A DNA stretch of 64,000 nucleotides, from assembly GCF_932526225.1 (NCBI RefSeq), contig NC_064038.1, positions 17,659,075 through 17,723,074 on the forward strand, read 5' to 3'. The position numbers and the translations under genes are program-made. This stretch comes from Nematostella vectensis. Lineage: Eukaryota; Cnidaria; Anthozoa; Actiniaria; Edwardsiidae. A model generated the notes under the pieces. The model made no database searches, was not told the DNA's origin, and saw only the letters and a program-made list of their open reading frames with translations. Positions 49,301 to 60,900 of the stretch are shown here, in pieces. How positions within the stretch are numbered: the stretch's first letter is position 1; every line of letters starts with the position of its first letter.

Positions 49301-50976
49301 AAATAAATCTCTTGTCTACTTCCAGGATATCTGAATTGTTATCTTTAAATAAATCTCTTGTCTCCTTCCAGGATATCTGAATAGTTATCTTTAAATAAAT
49401 CTCTTGTCTACTTCCAGGATATCTCAGTCAATGGTTATCTTAAAATAAATCTCTTCTCTACTTCCAGGATATCTGAATGGTTATCTTTAAATAAATCTCT
49501 TCTCTACTTCCAGGATATCTGAATGGTTAACTTTAAATAAATCTCTTCTCTACTTCCAGGATATCTGAATGGTTATCTTTAAATAAATCTCTTGTCTACT
49601 TCCAGGATATCTGAATGGTTATCTTTAAATAAATCTCTTGTCTACTTCCAGGATATCTGAATAGTTATCTTTAAATAAATCTCTTTTCTACTTCCAGGAT
49701 ATCTGAATAGTTATCTTTAAATAAATCTCTTGTCTACTTCCAGGATATCTGAATGGTTATCTTCAAATAAATCTCTTGTCTACTTCCAGGATATCTGAAT
49801 AGTTATCTTTAAATAAATCTCTTTCCTACTTCCAGGATATCTGAATGGTTATCTTTAAATAAATCTCTTGTCTACTTCCAGGATATCTGAATGGTTATCT
49901 TTAAATAAATCTCTTGTCTACTTCCAGGATATCTGAATAGTTATCTTTAAATAAGTCTCTTGTCTACTTCCAGGATATCTCAATGGTTATCTTCAAATAA
50001 ATCTCTTCTCTACTTCCAGGATATTTCACTGGCCAGAGTGAAGGTTGAAGAAGCAAAGAGAGAGCTGGTATGTGATAACAAAATTTCTGAGCTATACAAA
50101 TTCTGTGTACTATTTCCATTCCCATTGTGGCTGTAAAATGCATAAATTCCTTTCAATCCCATGCATTTAACAGTTTTATAATTTTAAGCATGATTTGGGG
50201 TCAATATATTTCAATAAACTTTATTGAGGGGCTTACATAATAACCATTAGAACAGTTTTCTTATGGCCATTGCCCCAACTCTGTGATCACTTTCAGGTTT
50301 AATGGGAGTGCCTTCCCCAAACCCAAACTGTAACCCTCAAACACAAGACATAACAATTACTTCTTATTACTTCACACACACACACACTTGCATGCACTAC
50401 CACATACACCCAACAAGCCAGGACATTTTTAGATATTGACAAAGGTATCCCAAGCTCACAGTGTGTGATCACGCTACGTTAACACTTAGTGTGTAGTGAA
50501 TATATGGGGTTAAAATGAGCCGTTCATTCTATCATGCAATTAAATCTTAAAAAGCTCAATAATATTAGTACTTTATTGTTGTGTCTTCAATGTATTCTGG
50601 ATGAATTCTAAGGTTTTTCACAAAGTATTTTGCATCTACGCTGTTAATTTTTCCACCATTGAGATTTATAAGATTTCATTTCGTAGTAGAATAAATGGCT
50701 CTTTTCAACCCACATGTTTAATACAAACTAAGTGATCACACTTAAATGTGATGTTAATAAATTTAAAACAATTTCACAAATACTCAACAAGACAAAACTT
50801 TCTTATTGTTGTAAATGGAATGGAAATAAAGGGGTGGTTACCCTCCCTTGAACAGTTGAATTGATTTACAAAATTATCAGAGTACAGATTTTAATGTAAG
50901 AATTTTTTTTTTTTTTTTTTTGCAGGAAAAGCTTGAGAAACAGCTATCAGCCAACATCAACTTGCTTCATATTTAA
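37335..50976 (+). CDS. HAUS1: HAUS augmin-like complex subunit 1, complete, 9 exons
   Basis: Subunit of the augmin complex, which recruits gamma-tubulin to spindle microtubules for branching nucleation. Exons: 37335-37361, 42908-43082, 44032-44164, 44584-44718, 44877-45000, 46817-46888, 47986-48057, 50020-50067, 50926-50976. All are GT-AG and phases close, giving 278 codons, the same as my recollection of human HAUS1. The start MDSQNKHSK runs into VKQWLEENLP, matching the vertebrate start-plus-WL pattern. Later segments HNKSKEYNRIVKQLE and ARVKVEEAKREL match the coiled-coil C-terminus, which ends NINLLHI. Most of the protein after about residue 110 is predicted coiled coil. Introns 1, 5, 6 and 7 hold minisatellites. 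Confidence 0.94.
37930..39530 (-). pseudogene. Non-LTR retrotransposon (CR1/L2-like) reverse transcriptase relic
   Basis: In minus order: LWKQGKVTALFKSG and NYRSITILPTLSKILE (39487-39242), FFDLSKAFDTVDHSLLLDKL (39142-38930), AIYVDDTVIYY with the YVDD active site (about 38850), and MTLYKSLVVPLFDYVDVI (about 38010-37982). The segments lie in different frames with stops between them, and 38480-38700 is foreign sequence. The element is dead. It lies in HAUS1 intron 1, antisense to the gene. Confidence 0.88.
39376..39690. repeat. Tandem duplication of a LINE fragment, about 150 bp
   Basis: AGGGCTGTGACTTTTCC and the following sequence to GGCTTTATTCG occur at about 39376-39527 and again, diverged, at 39533-39675. 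Confidence 0.75.
40318..42450. repeat. 23-bp minisatellite, about 92 copies, HAUS1 intron 1
   Basis: Unit core GTCAATGGGTTAATAGTACT plus ATT. In many units AATAGTACTATT is a perfect 12-bp palindrome; others carry AATAGTATTATT. Rare 22- and 24-bp units occur. Confidence 0.98.
42560..42907 (+). repeat. 51-bp minisatellite abutting the HAUS1 exon 2 acceptor, 6 copies plus a final partial
   Basis: CTTGTGAATCTCC recurs every 51 bp from about 42597 to 42854. The final copy diverges right at the splice site: CTTGTGAA then G/GTCAAG. Units are pyrimidine-rich and each carries ATACAG, a possible acceptor. 51 bp is 17 codons, so the array stays open in the exon 2 frame from an ATG at 42527. Confidence 0.93.
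42908..43082 (+). CDS. HAUS1: HAUS1 exon 2
   Basis: 175 nt encoding VKQWLEENLPEDLVANYEIN and MLEQLARRNRQQEKYAKLL. The acceptor is GTGAAG, the last unit of a 51-bp array. The donor is GAAG/GTAAGG. Confidence 0.94.
43398..43523. mobile_element. Short inverted-repeat element (MITE-like), HAUS1 intron 2
   Basis: AAGGAAGGAGTGGGAATTCGGA at the left pairs with TCCGATTCCCACCCTCCCTCCCTT at the right, about 125 bp in total. No clear target duplication. Confidence 0.5.
43715..43905. repeat. 21-bp repeat, about 8 copies, HAUS1 intron 2
   Basis: Unit core GAGATATTATATGGGCTATA, with ATGTGC, GGCCTA and ATATAT variants. Confidence 0.9.
44032..44164 (+). CDS. HAUS1: HAUS1 exon 3
   Basis: 133 nt after TTTCCTCAG, encoding QRWTRVLCDIGLPLSTLSQ and LLLGVRDCSSS. 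The donor is CAAG/GTATAG. Confidence 0.9.
44584..44718 (+). CDS. HAUS1: HAUS1 exon 4
   Basis: 135 nt encoding LMFGLSDISYDLEKVQNERD and TKAALAKDSVLQ, heptad-rich. The donor is CAGAG/GTAATG. Confidence 0.92.
44755..44825. repeat. TGTC/CGTC tetranucleotide repeat, HAUS1 intron 4
   Basis: CTGTCTGTCTGTCTGTG followed by CCGTCCATCCGTCCGTC. It occupies about half of the 158-bp intron and supplies pyrimidines upstream of the exon 5 acceptor. Confidence 0.85.
44877..45000 (+). CDS. HAUS1: HAUS1 exon 5
   Basis: 124 nt encoding ALHTLEEQEILQTPVLAKRA and HNKSKEYNRIVKQLE. The donor GAG/GTTGTA is weak. The 52-bp array begins about 30 nt further on. Confidence 0.92.
45030..46487. repeat. 52-bp minisatellite, 28 copies, HAUS1 intron 5
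   Basis: Unit core ATCCCATACGAAAATACACC, then ATGCAGGTCAACCTGTAG and TATAAACCCCCTAT. Copies are nearly identical. AGGTCAACCT is a near palindrome within each unit. The array starts about 30 nt after the exon 5 donor. Confidence 0.98.
46817..46888 (+). CDS. HAUS1: HAUS1 exon 6
   Basis: 72 nt encoding GTIKSVDLGLGRTIYHGYLV, then SQSE. The acceptor is TTTGCAG and the donor is GAG/GTTAGT. Confidence 0.9.
46895..47130. repeat. Repeat of about 32 bp, 7 copies, directly after the HAUS1 exon 6 donor
   Basis: CAATAGCTAGGGGTGATTAT, then CTATGTCCACAC and variants. The first partial copy lies within about 15 nt of the donor. Confidence 0.88.
47570..47860. repeat. Irregular repeat of GTTATTACATTTTG, HAUS1 intron 6
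   Basis: GTTATTACATTTTGYGTTA words of about 19 bp recur irregularly, up to about 120 nt before the exon 7 acceptor. Confidence 0.75.
47986..48057 (+). CDS. HAUS1: HAUS1 exon 7
   Basis: 72 nt encoding EVVGLQEERKPLKAKMDTYQ, then SLPP. The acceptor is TTTCACAG and the donor is CCT/GTAAGT. Confidence 0.93.
48481..48684. other. Dispersed-repeat fragment with C14-C18 tract, HAUS1 intron 7
   Basis: GGGGCATAGCCAGGGGGCC followed by a poly-C run and CTTGTAAAACCACTTGGATG. The latter part resembles 39900-39965 (CTTCTTAAACCATCTTGCTG), so it belongs to an interspersed family. Confidence 0.5.
48685..49253. mobile_element. Inverted-repeat element with 150-bp arms, HAUS1 intron 7
   Basis: The left arm 48685-48834 (CAAAAACCTTCCCAGGCTC ... 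CTGACGTGGGTA) pairs with the right arm 49100-49253. The loop of about 265 bp includes a fragment (49040-49100) resembling the neighbouring 46-bp minisatellite unit, complete with CTACTTCCAG. Confidence 0.75.
49254..50019 (+). repeat. 46-bp minisatellite of splice acceptors before HAUS1 exon 8, about 16 copies
   Basis: Unit core TCTCTTGTCTACTTCCAGGA, then TATCTGAATGGTTATC and TTTAAATAAA. Each unit contains a polypyrimidine tract, CTACTTCCAG and the first exon-like bases GATAT. The true acceptor at 50019 is the last. Most copies read GAT ATC TGA in the exon frame, an immediate stop. Confidence 0.96.
50020..50067 (+). CDS. HAUS1: HAUS1 exon 8
   Basis: 48 nt encoding DISLARVKVEEAKREL. Its acceptor CTACTTCCAG/GATAT is the last of a row of about 16 near-identical acceptor copies. 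Confidence 0.94.
50926..50976 (+). CDS. HAUS1: HAUS1 exon 9 (terminal)
   Basis: Encodes EKLEKQLSANINLLHI and stop TAA, after a long T tract and TGCAG. Confidence 0.94.
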   Translation, partial: EKLEKQLSANINLLHI

Positions 50977-51548
50977 ACTGATTTCCACCTGCTATTTCCA
51001 TCCAAATATTCCATGCTAACTATACAAACCAATTCATTAGCATTCCTATAAGTATTTGTTTAAATACCAACTATTTTTAGTTACTGAATTAAAGGCATCT
51101 CAACTTCATATTAAATGATGATTTATTAATTCTCTTTCAATGGATAAAAATTAAAACAAAACAAAAAAAACTGGTTGTAGAACTCAGAACAGTTCTAAGA
51201 TACCCTTAGTGGAATTAACATGCATGCCAAAAATAAAATAAAATTTTTAATTACAAAAATTATAACCACCTTAAAATTGCCAGTATACCTACAAAGGATA
51301 TAAATTTACCAGAAATGTGTGGTCTGCTTCATATACAAGGCAAGTATTTCTTTTCAGGTATATTTGCTAGCTGTTTGTTTTTTTAACATATGGAAGAAAA
51401 CATAAAATCTATTTGCTAAAGCTTTTATACATAAAGAGTTGCCCAAAAAAACTCTTTCCTTTTTTAGGCATATTTTCCCTAGCAGATTGCTCTCAATTCA
51501 CTTGTAAATACAGACTGGTAAATAAAGAATTGAAATTACATTGTAATA
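50977..51548. other. Convergent 3' region between HAUS1 and the ZNF474-like gene
   Basis: AT-rich, with AATAAAATAAA on the plus strand near 51235 (possible HAUS1 polyadenylation signal). TTTATT words give AATAAA on the minus strand. No other gene seen. Confidence 0.5.
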
Positions 51549-53267
<1,719 letters not shown>

Positions 53268-53966
53268 TTAAATTTTGTTCAATAGAACGGTTTTACTGTC
53301 GTGTGGCTATACAAACTTAAATTTTAATACGATAGTTCTCTCCTAATAAGCTAAATCACTAATAAGCTTTTATATTTATAGGCAGCATGCTTTTATCAGA
53401 TCTCAGGTTTCTAAAATGGAGTATTATGTGCTCAAATAAAGCGATCCTGGCTCGGTGTTAAGTGCAAACAAGCAAATGTTTGTCGAACACCTCAGATATC
53501 TTAAAACAAAACCTGTTTTTCTATGGGTACTTGAGAAAGAAGAGGAGGAAACAAACGATCTATGGCGAAATTGCATCCCGTGAATACAAGCAAAGCACCA
53601 ACAATATTACTGGATATCAGGTCGAGAACTCACCTAGAACTTACAATTTCAGACTCAAAAATGATGTCAAATACTTCCGATAGTTTCTAACGTCGTGGGG
53701 AACCGGCAAAAATGTCGAACCAAGCTAGCGATTCAATCAAGAAAATTGTTGATGCTTAAACCAGCAAGAGGGGAGCGTACGAAAGAATAAAGACACGCTA
53801 TATTCCAGATGGATTCTACGGGGGGCTAAACCAAATTTGAATCTCTTTATCCACACTTCGACGCAACTTAGAAGAATGAACAATTAGCTCCGAGCTGAAT
53901 ATAATTTGAGGGCAATATTCCGAGAACGACGCCACAACAAACAGATTTCGAAATCCAAAACGCTTA

Positions 53967-54050
53967 CCTGTTGTGTCCAATGCACCGAAAATGTTTCGTG
54001 AGAGTACCGAACCTTTCAAGCTATAAATCAGCCATGATTCACTGCCGAAC
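53967..54050 (-). other. Probable 5' untranslated exon of the ZNF474-like gene
   Basis: A strong donor ACACAACAG/GTAAGC ends at 53967 on the minus strand, about 735 nt upstream of the coding exon acceptor. The 5' limit is not determined. Confidence 0.45.
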
Positions 54051-54824
54051 TATAAACTACTTAGGCTCCCTTTCATAGCCACGGATGATAGAATCCGCAA
54101 ATGGATCAACTCTATGAACTCACCCGTGAAATATTTCGTTCATGCAAGCGGGCAGGTGACTAACCCAACCAAAAATAAACCCGAAATTTGGCGTTTCCCT
54201 CGAAGTTCTTGCAGAAATTGATGCATTCTACCGAGCCTTGTCATTGTTTTGACGGATAAATTCTTAACGATCAGTTTGGCTGCCCGGTAACTGATTCCAA
54301 ACGAAGCGCTAGAAAGTTTGAATGAAAATGAAAAACGTCGATAACAGCAATGACAACAAATCAACCGGAACTAATTACAAACCGGAAGTGACTTTGTTAT
54401 GTTGGTGTGTAACATATGCGCCATTCTCGTTCCCAGAACTCCTCCGCTGTGTTGTGTGTCGGAGGCTCTGGAAGCAGTTTTGGAAGCAGACGGTTATGGG
54501 GGAATTTGATTGGCTATGAAATTCTGCGTAATGTGTTTTATTTCCGGTAGATAGCATTCACTTCCGGTATAAGGGGTTGCAAGGGGTTTCCTCAGATGAT
54601 ACAGGAGGGCCTTATTTTTGAACAGGTATTCTGATCAATTTCCTATTTTTCCTGAGGAGAAACCCAGACCCCTACAAAATGGATAAATGAATGTGATGCG
54701 CCTTATACAATAGTATTTACACCCTGTGATTTAGATTGAGTGGAGGGTCGAAATTTTTTAACCAAGAAAAAAAAATGCAGCAAGGCTGCTGTTAAATTGA
54801 ATTTTTTCCTGGTTAAAAAATATC

Positions 54825-54892
54825 TTCTTGTTGTTTAGGGAAAGGTCATTATTTATCGGGGGGATAAATAATGACCTTTCACTAAACAAGAA
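54825..54892. repeat. Long perfect-type hairpin
   Basis: CTTCTTGTTGTTTAGGGAAA, then GGTCATTATTTATC, pairs across a GGGGG loop with GATAAATAATGACC and TTTCACTAAACAAGAAG. About 33 bp stem with one or two mismatches. Confidence 0.85.
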
Positions 54893-55218
54893 GCTACGCT
54901 TGTTTATAGCGGGTATAGACGATTGCTTGCGTGAAACTAAGCGTGGAAATAATGAAATATCAGCGCTATTCGAAAAAGTAAAAATGTAAAATACTAACGA
55001 ATGATAGCCGGCTTGCAGGCAAAACAATCAACGATTTCTCAAAAATTTCCAGCCATCTTGCAAACGATAAACCGGAACAGGAATACACCTATTTTAAAAT
55101 ACGTTGTCAGCGCATATGGCAATGGGCAATGGCAGTGGTACCATGTAAAATTACCAAGGGACTCCTCATATTTTACTGAAAGCAGATAAATGTGAATAAC
55201 ACGTGCGACAATTTAGCA

Positions 55219-55413
55219 GCGGGCCATTTGACTTTTTCGGGGGGGGGGGGGGGGGTTGAAAAGCAAACAACTGATTGAAAAAATCCTTGCGCCATTTAAC
55301 ATGATAAAAAAAGTATGCCAAAAAGAATTACCGCCTTTTGATAATGAGAGAAAAAATTCCTGCTGACTTGAATTCCCCCCTCCCCGTCCCCCGAAAGTCA
55401 AATGGCCCGCCCC
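55219..55413. mobile_element. MITE-like element of about 195 bp with G-rich inverted ends
   Basis: The left end GCGGGCCATTTGACTTTTTC then a G run pairs with a right-hand C-rich run then GAAAGTCAAATGGCCCGC. The interior is AT-rich. Confidence 0.7.
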
Positions 55414-55549
55414 TCAGTGTCAGACACTAAGAATGGCTAAGATGCATGAGAGATTGTGTAGTACGCTGCGTTTAATGATCCAGGTTTTCTAATCTGTGTC
55501 CGAGCTACTATCTGATGTTTTTATGTCTTTTTTTAATGATTATGATCCC

Positions 55550-56099
55550 TTTGAGTTCGATGCCTTTCTGGCTGAGAGCACATCCATGAGCCTTTGAGCT
55601 TCATCTTCATCATCAAATGCACCAGCCTTGATCAGATACTCGATCGCCTTTAGGAGAAACCTTGGTAGCAGTTTAGCTTTCCGAGTCTACGGGTGCTGAC
55701 CTTTTCTTCAGCCTCTTCTCACATGACGCAATTCGCAAAATCTGTGGTATAGGGTTGGGAAACAAGTTGATGCGCAAGTTTATTGGCAGCATTTTCCCTT
55801 CTTCTGACTTTCTTCTTTTTTGCTCCTTTTTTCCTTTGGCCACTCTCTTCCCTTCTTCAATCGCAACGCTGTCGCAGTTGAATCTAGCACTTATTAATTT
55901 GTATGTGTTAGAAATCGCAGAGATCCTTCTCAGTGGCATGTATTGATCGCATGTTTTTATCTATAAACTTCATTTTACTAGCAGCCCAAAATTTCGAGAT
56001 GTGGTTCACAGCTTGTCTCCTTTTTTGCAGCTGATGTTTAACTTCCTTCACTTTTCCTTCTAGCACCGACTGGATCATCAACTCGGACAAGGAGGCCAA
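55550..56099 (-). pseudogene. Decayed coding-like stretch, unknown family
   Basis: Minus-strand frames continue one another with frameshifts. First comes LASLSELMIQSVLEGKVKEV and AVNHISKFWAAS (56099-55908), then SNTYKLISARFNCDSV and KRVAKGKKEQKRRK (55939-55673). The last part is LLPRFLLKAIEYLIKAGAFD and EDEAQRLMDVLSARKAS (about 55685-55550). The composition looks protein-like (charged helices), but there is no single intact frame. Could be a mobile-element ORF or a dead host gene. Not recognised. Confidence 0.4.
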
Positions 56100-56164
56100 C
56101 TTCGCAGTATTTATTTTCCAGATTAAAAATTAAAAAAGTCTTTTTTGTTTATTGAGGTCATAAG

Positions 56165-56300
56165 GGGAGGGGGGCTGTACAGGACCCGAAATGATCCCAG
56201 GACCCGAAACGATCCCCAAAAGTTCCCAGACTGATCCCGGGACCCGAAACGATCCCCAAGAGTCCCCGAAATGAACCCCGCAGATTCCAGGAACTCCGAA
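56165..56300. repeat. GGACCCGAAAYGATCCC word repeat
   Basis: GGACCCGAAATGATCCC, GGACCCGAAACGATCCC and variants occur about five times in imperfect tandem. Confidence 0.8.
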
Positions 56301-57800
56301 ATCTAGCCGTTATATAAGACACTATACTCTATCGTCCAACGGATCGCTATCTATTATTTAATATTATTATTTTATTTCGTAAGGTTTTAAAATCGTTTTT
56401 GATTTTAGAAAAAAAAAAAAAATTAAACCGAGGGGGAGGGGGGGTGTGCCCGTGTACCCAGGCCACCTCCCCTGGATCCGCCACAGCAAGACCACCTTTT
56501 GGCAGCCGCTGTCTTGGCTGATCACTAACCCTTTGTTTTATTATTTCTTTGTTTGTTTTATAAGAGAAATGGAACAAAAACAAATTGCTTGAAGTATTAT
56601 TTTATCATTTATTCAAATAAACCTCTAACTTGTCGAACGCTAAACAATCGCAACCCTCCCCCCATACGTAGCAGCCCTGCCCTCCCCTCACTTAAATAAT
56701 GGACCTTTTCCTAAAGGGTAATATCAGAACGATGCAAATTAGTTTAGATACTGGGATTTCGATATTTATACCGAGGGCAACCAAATATCACGGATTTGGA
56801 GTGACATAACCATACGATAACAAAAACTGCACTAACGGGGAGTACTGAAATTGTCAGTTTTTGCTTTTTACTTGCTCAATTCTTTGTACGAGCCAGTACA
56901 CAAAGTAAAGTCGCTCATCTTTATTCCACTAAACTTTGAAGCTTGAGAATAAACACAATTGCATTGACAAAGTTTTATTGAAATGCTCATCTTTTTTTCT
57001 GTTATAATATACAAAATGTTATTTACATATTTGGACACTCAGTGCATTTAATGTTATTTATATATTTTTAGTTAAAATAACATGGCAGTATGTGTTTTTT
57101 GTATACTATTTCTTATTTTTCGTTTTAGGATTTTTATTTTCAGCTTTCCGGGATGTTGTTTTTGTCAGGTTCTTGTACTTCTTTTCGTCGCCCCTGAAAC
57201 AACAGCACATTGTCACTATGGTAACCAAAGTGGCGGATCTAGGAGAAGGAGGGGGGGGGGGGGGTCAAAATCGCGTCATTCTTTCTTTCTTTTCAGTCCA
57301 TATAACCTTTCAGAATTGTTAGATTTGGTTGATTCTTTATATTTTCCTCTTCCAACTGTTATGTGGCTCGTATGGACCATATAAAACCCGCGCGAATAAC
57401 TCAAATCTGTAATATTGAGGTATTTTGGTCAGCCTTCGGAAAAAAGGCCGTAAACTAGATGACGTAGATCGGGATGTCAATCAAATCAAAATTTTTGAAA
57501 CTTACAACAAAACCATATTCTATTTTTTCGCATATAATTCTCTGCTTTAAATGGTTCTCGTTTCATCGCAGGTTGCATTGCAATACAAAAAATCGCCGTC
57601 TCAGGATTTACTCAGGATTTATTGATTTCTCTCAATTTAATCTCCTTTCGCGCGGCCAAGAAAATTTTTAAAGCTCTGTAGAAAATTCAATGTTCAATCA
57701 AATTCAATTCCCTTTTCAGAATTTGGAAGTTTATAACTGAAAGGTTATAAGAACTTTAAATGAAATGGTGCGTGACTATATTGCGTGTTGCGTGACGTCG
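56300..57800. other. Intergenic or 3' part of the CHY gene, low complexity
   Basis: AT-rich with poly-A, poly-G and poly-C tracts. A GGATCCGCCAC/GTGGCGGATC dispersed-repeat motif occurs in opposite orientations (near 56470 and 57230). No confident exon. The terminal exon of the CHY gene may lie here but could not be identified. Confidence 0.4.
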
Positions 57801-57808
57801 GTGTGTAC

Positions 57809-57903
57809 CTGTCCATCACTGTCTTGTCACGACATCCCTTGCCTCCTTCCCAGTGTGCCGACTTGGCGCGGGTCATGGATGACTTGCACGCGACACAAGG
57901 GTT
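57809..57903 (-). CDS. CHY gene exon D
   Basis: 95 nt encoding NPCVACKSSMTRAKSAHWEG and CRDKTVMD. Donor GACAG/GTACAC preferred. Read-through would add 22 codons to a stop, so a terminal exon is an alternative. Confidence 0.75.
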
Positions 57904-60900
57904 CTGAGAGAAGAACTGAACAGAGCAGGGAGTTAGTGGTGAGGCTCTCATTCATCCCTCCCGACTCTTATTCAGCAGTTGTTTGCGTGACATAGCATCT
58001 TGAACTCACCTGTTCTTTGCGTGACGAACCATCTCGAACTCACCTGATCTTTGCGTGACATACCATCTCGAACTCAGCTGATCTTTGCGTGACATACCAT
58101 CTTGAACTCAGCTGATCTTTGCGTGACATACCATTTTGAACTCGCCTGTTCTTTGCGTGACATACCATCTTGAACTCACCTGTTCTTTAGAGCAGTAGCC
58201 GCACACCATACGGGAGGCGAACACCATCTCATGATTTTCACTCTCCTCGTGGCAGACATCACAAGGGTAGCATTTACCACAGCATGGGAACCTGACAGCA
58301 TTAGATCATTTAGAGGATTCACGTCACGACCTGTATATGTACGCAAGGCGTGTGTGTGTACGCATGGCGTGTGTGTGTACGCATGGCGTGTGTATGTACG
58401 CATGGCGTGTGTATGTACGCATGGCGTGTGTATGTACGCATCTCGTGTATGTACGCATCTCGTGTATGTACGCATGGCGTGTGAATGTACGCATGGCGTG
58501 TGTATGTACGCATCTCGTGTATGTACGCATGGCGTGTGTATGTACGCATGGCGTGTGTGTGTACGCATGGCGTGTGTGTGTACGCATGGCGTGTGTATGT
58601 ACGCATCACGTGTGTATGTACGCATGGCGTGTGTATGTACGCATCTCGTGTATGTACGCATCTCATTTATGTACGCATCTCATGTATGTACGCATGGCGT
58701 GTGTATGTACGCATGGCGTGTGAATGTACGCATGGCGTGTGAATGTACGCATGGCGTGTATGTACGCATGGCGTGTGTATGTACGCATGGCGTGTGTGTG
58801 TACGCATGGCGTGTGTGTGTACGCATGGCGTGTGTGTGTACGCATGGCGTGTGTATGTACGCATGGCGTGTGTATGTACGCATGGCGTGTGTATGTACGC
58901 ATGGCGTGTGTATGTACGCATCTCGTGTATGTACGCATCTCATGTATGTACGCATGGCGTGTGTATGTACGCATGGCGTGTGCATGTACGCATGGCGTGT
59001 GCATGTACGCATCGCGTGTATGTACGCATGGCGTGTGTATGTACGCATGGCGTGTGTATGTACGCATGGCGTGTGCATGTACGCATGCGGTGTGCATGTA
59101 CGCATGGCTTGTGCATGTACGCATCGCGTATATGTACGCATAGCGTGTGTATGTACGCATGGCGTGTGTATGTACGCATCTCATGTATGTGCGCATGGCG
59201 TGTGTATGTACGCATCTCGTGTATGTACGCATCTCATGTATGTACGCATGGCGTGTGTATGTACGCATGGCGTGTGCATGTACGCATGGCGTGTGCATGT
59301 ACGCATGGCGTGTGCATGTACGCATCGCGTGTATGTACGCATCGCGTGTATGTACGCATCGCGTGTGTATGTACGCATGGCGTGTGTATGTACGCATGGC
59401 GTGTGTATGTACGCATGGCGTGTGCATATACGCATTGCGTGTGTATGTATGTATTTTACCGGGTAAGTGAGTGGTGTTTTACCGGGTAAGTGAGTGGTGT
59501 TTTACCGGGTAAGTGAGTGGTGTTTTACCGGGTAAGTGAGTGGTGTTTTACCGGGTATGTGAGTGGTGTTTTACCGGGTATGTGAGGGGTGTTTTACCGG
59601 GTAACTGAGTGGTGTTTTACCGGGTAACTGAGTGGTGTTTTACCGGGTAACTGAGTGGTGTTTTACCGGGTAACTGAGTGGTGCTTTACCGGGTAACTGA
59701 GTGGTGTTTTACCGGGTATGTGAGGGGTGTTTTACCGGGTATGTGAGGGGTGTTTTACCGGGTATGTGAGGGGTGTTTTACCGGGTATGTGAGGGGTGTT
59801 TTACCGGGTATGTGAGTGGTGTTTTACCGGGTATGTGAGTGGTGTTTTACCGGGTATGTGAGTGGTGTTTTACCGGGTATGTGAGTGGTGTTTTACCGGG
59901 TATGTGAGTGGTGTTTTACCGGGTAACTGAGTGGTGTTTTACCGGGTAACTGAGTGGTGTTTTACCGGGTAACTGAGTGGTGTTTTCCCGGGCATGTGAG
60001 TGGTGTTTTACCGGGCATGTGAGGGGTGTTTTACCGGGCATGTGAGGGGTGTTTTACCGGGTATGTGAGGGGTGTTTTACCGGGTATGTGAGGGGTGTTT
60101 TACCGGGTATGTGAGTGGTGTTTTACCGGGTATGTGAGGGGTGTTTTACCAAGTATGTGAGGGGTGTTTTACCGGGTATGTGAGGGGTGTTTTACCGGGT
60201 ATGTGAGGGGTGTTTTACCGGGTATGTGAGGGTGTTTTACCGGGTATGTGAGTGGTGTTTTACCGGGTATGTGAGTGGTGTTTTACCGGGTATGTGAGGG
60301 GTGTTTTACCGGGTATGTGAGGGGTGTTTTACCGGGTATGTGAGGGGTGTTTTACCGGGTATGTGAGGGGTGTTTTACCGGGTATGTGAGGGGTGTTTTA
60401 CCGGGTATGTGAGGGTGTTTTACCGGGTATGTGAGTGGTGTTTTACCGGGTATGTGAGTGGTGTTTTACCGGGTATGTGAGGGGTGTTTTACCGGGTATG
60501 TGAGGGGTGTTTTACCGGGTATGTGAGGGGTGTTTTACCGGGTATGTGAGGGGTGTTTTACCGGGTATGTGAGTGGTGTTTTACCGGGTATGTGAGTGGT
60601 GTTTTACCGGGTATGTGAGTGGTGTTTTACCGGGTATGTGAGTGGTGTTTTACCGGGTATGTGAGGGGTGTTTTACCGGGTATGTGAGGGTGTTTTACCG
60701 GGTATGTGAGGGGTGTTTTACCGGGTATGTGAGGGGTGATGCGTGTATGGTAAAGCACTTGTTCACCTAGTAAGCGCGAAAATTGAAACCTGTTTTAACT
60801 AAATTATCAAGGAACTTACCTCAACCACCTATAACTTTTCTTGTAGTGCTTGCAAGTGCCATTTTCTGGCAGAGGAAAGCCTTCCTTCAAACCCGGAGTC

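Noticed and set aside
57745-57808. CHY protein ending YTPTSRNTQYSHAPFHLKFL by read-through of exon D
   Set aside because: Possible, but related CHY proteins continue with Lys/Arg-rich sequence after CRDK, and a GACAG/GTACAC donor is present. Left open in the gene entry.
58231-59489. 411- and 254-codon ORFs on both strands
   Set aside because: Produced by the 19-bp array, which is open in several frames on both strands. They lie in an intron between two well-supported exons.
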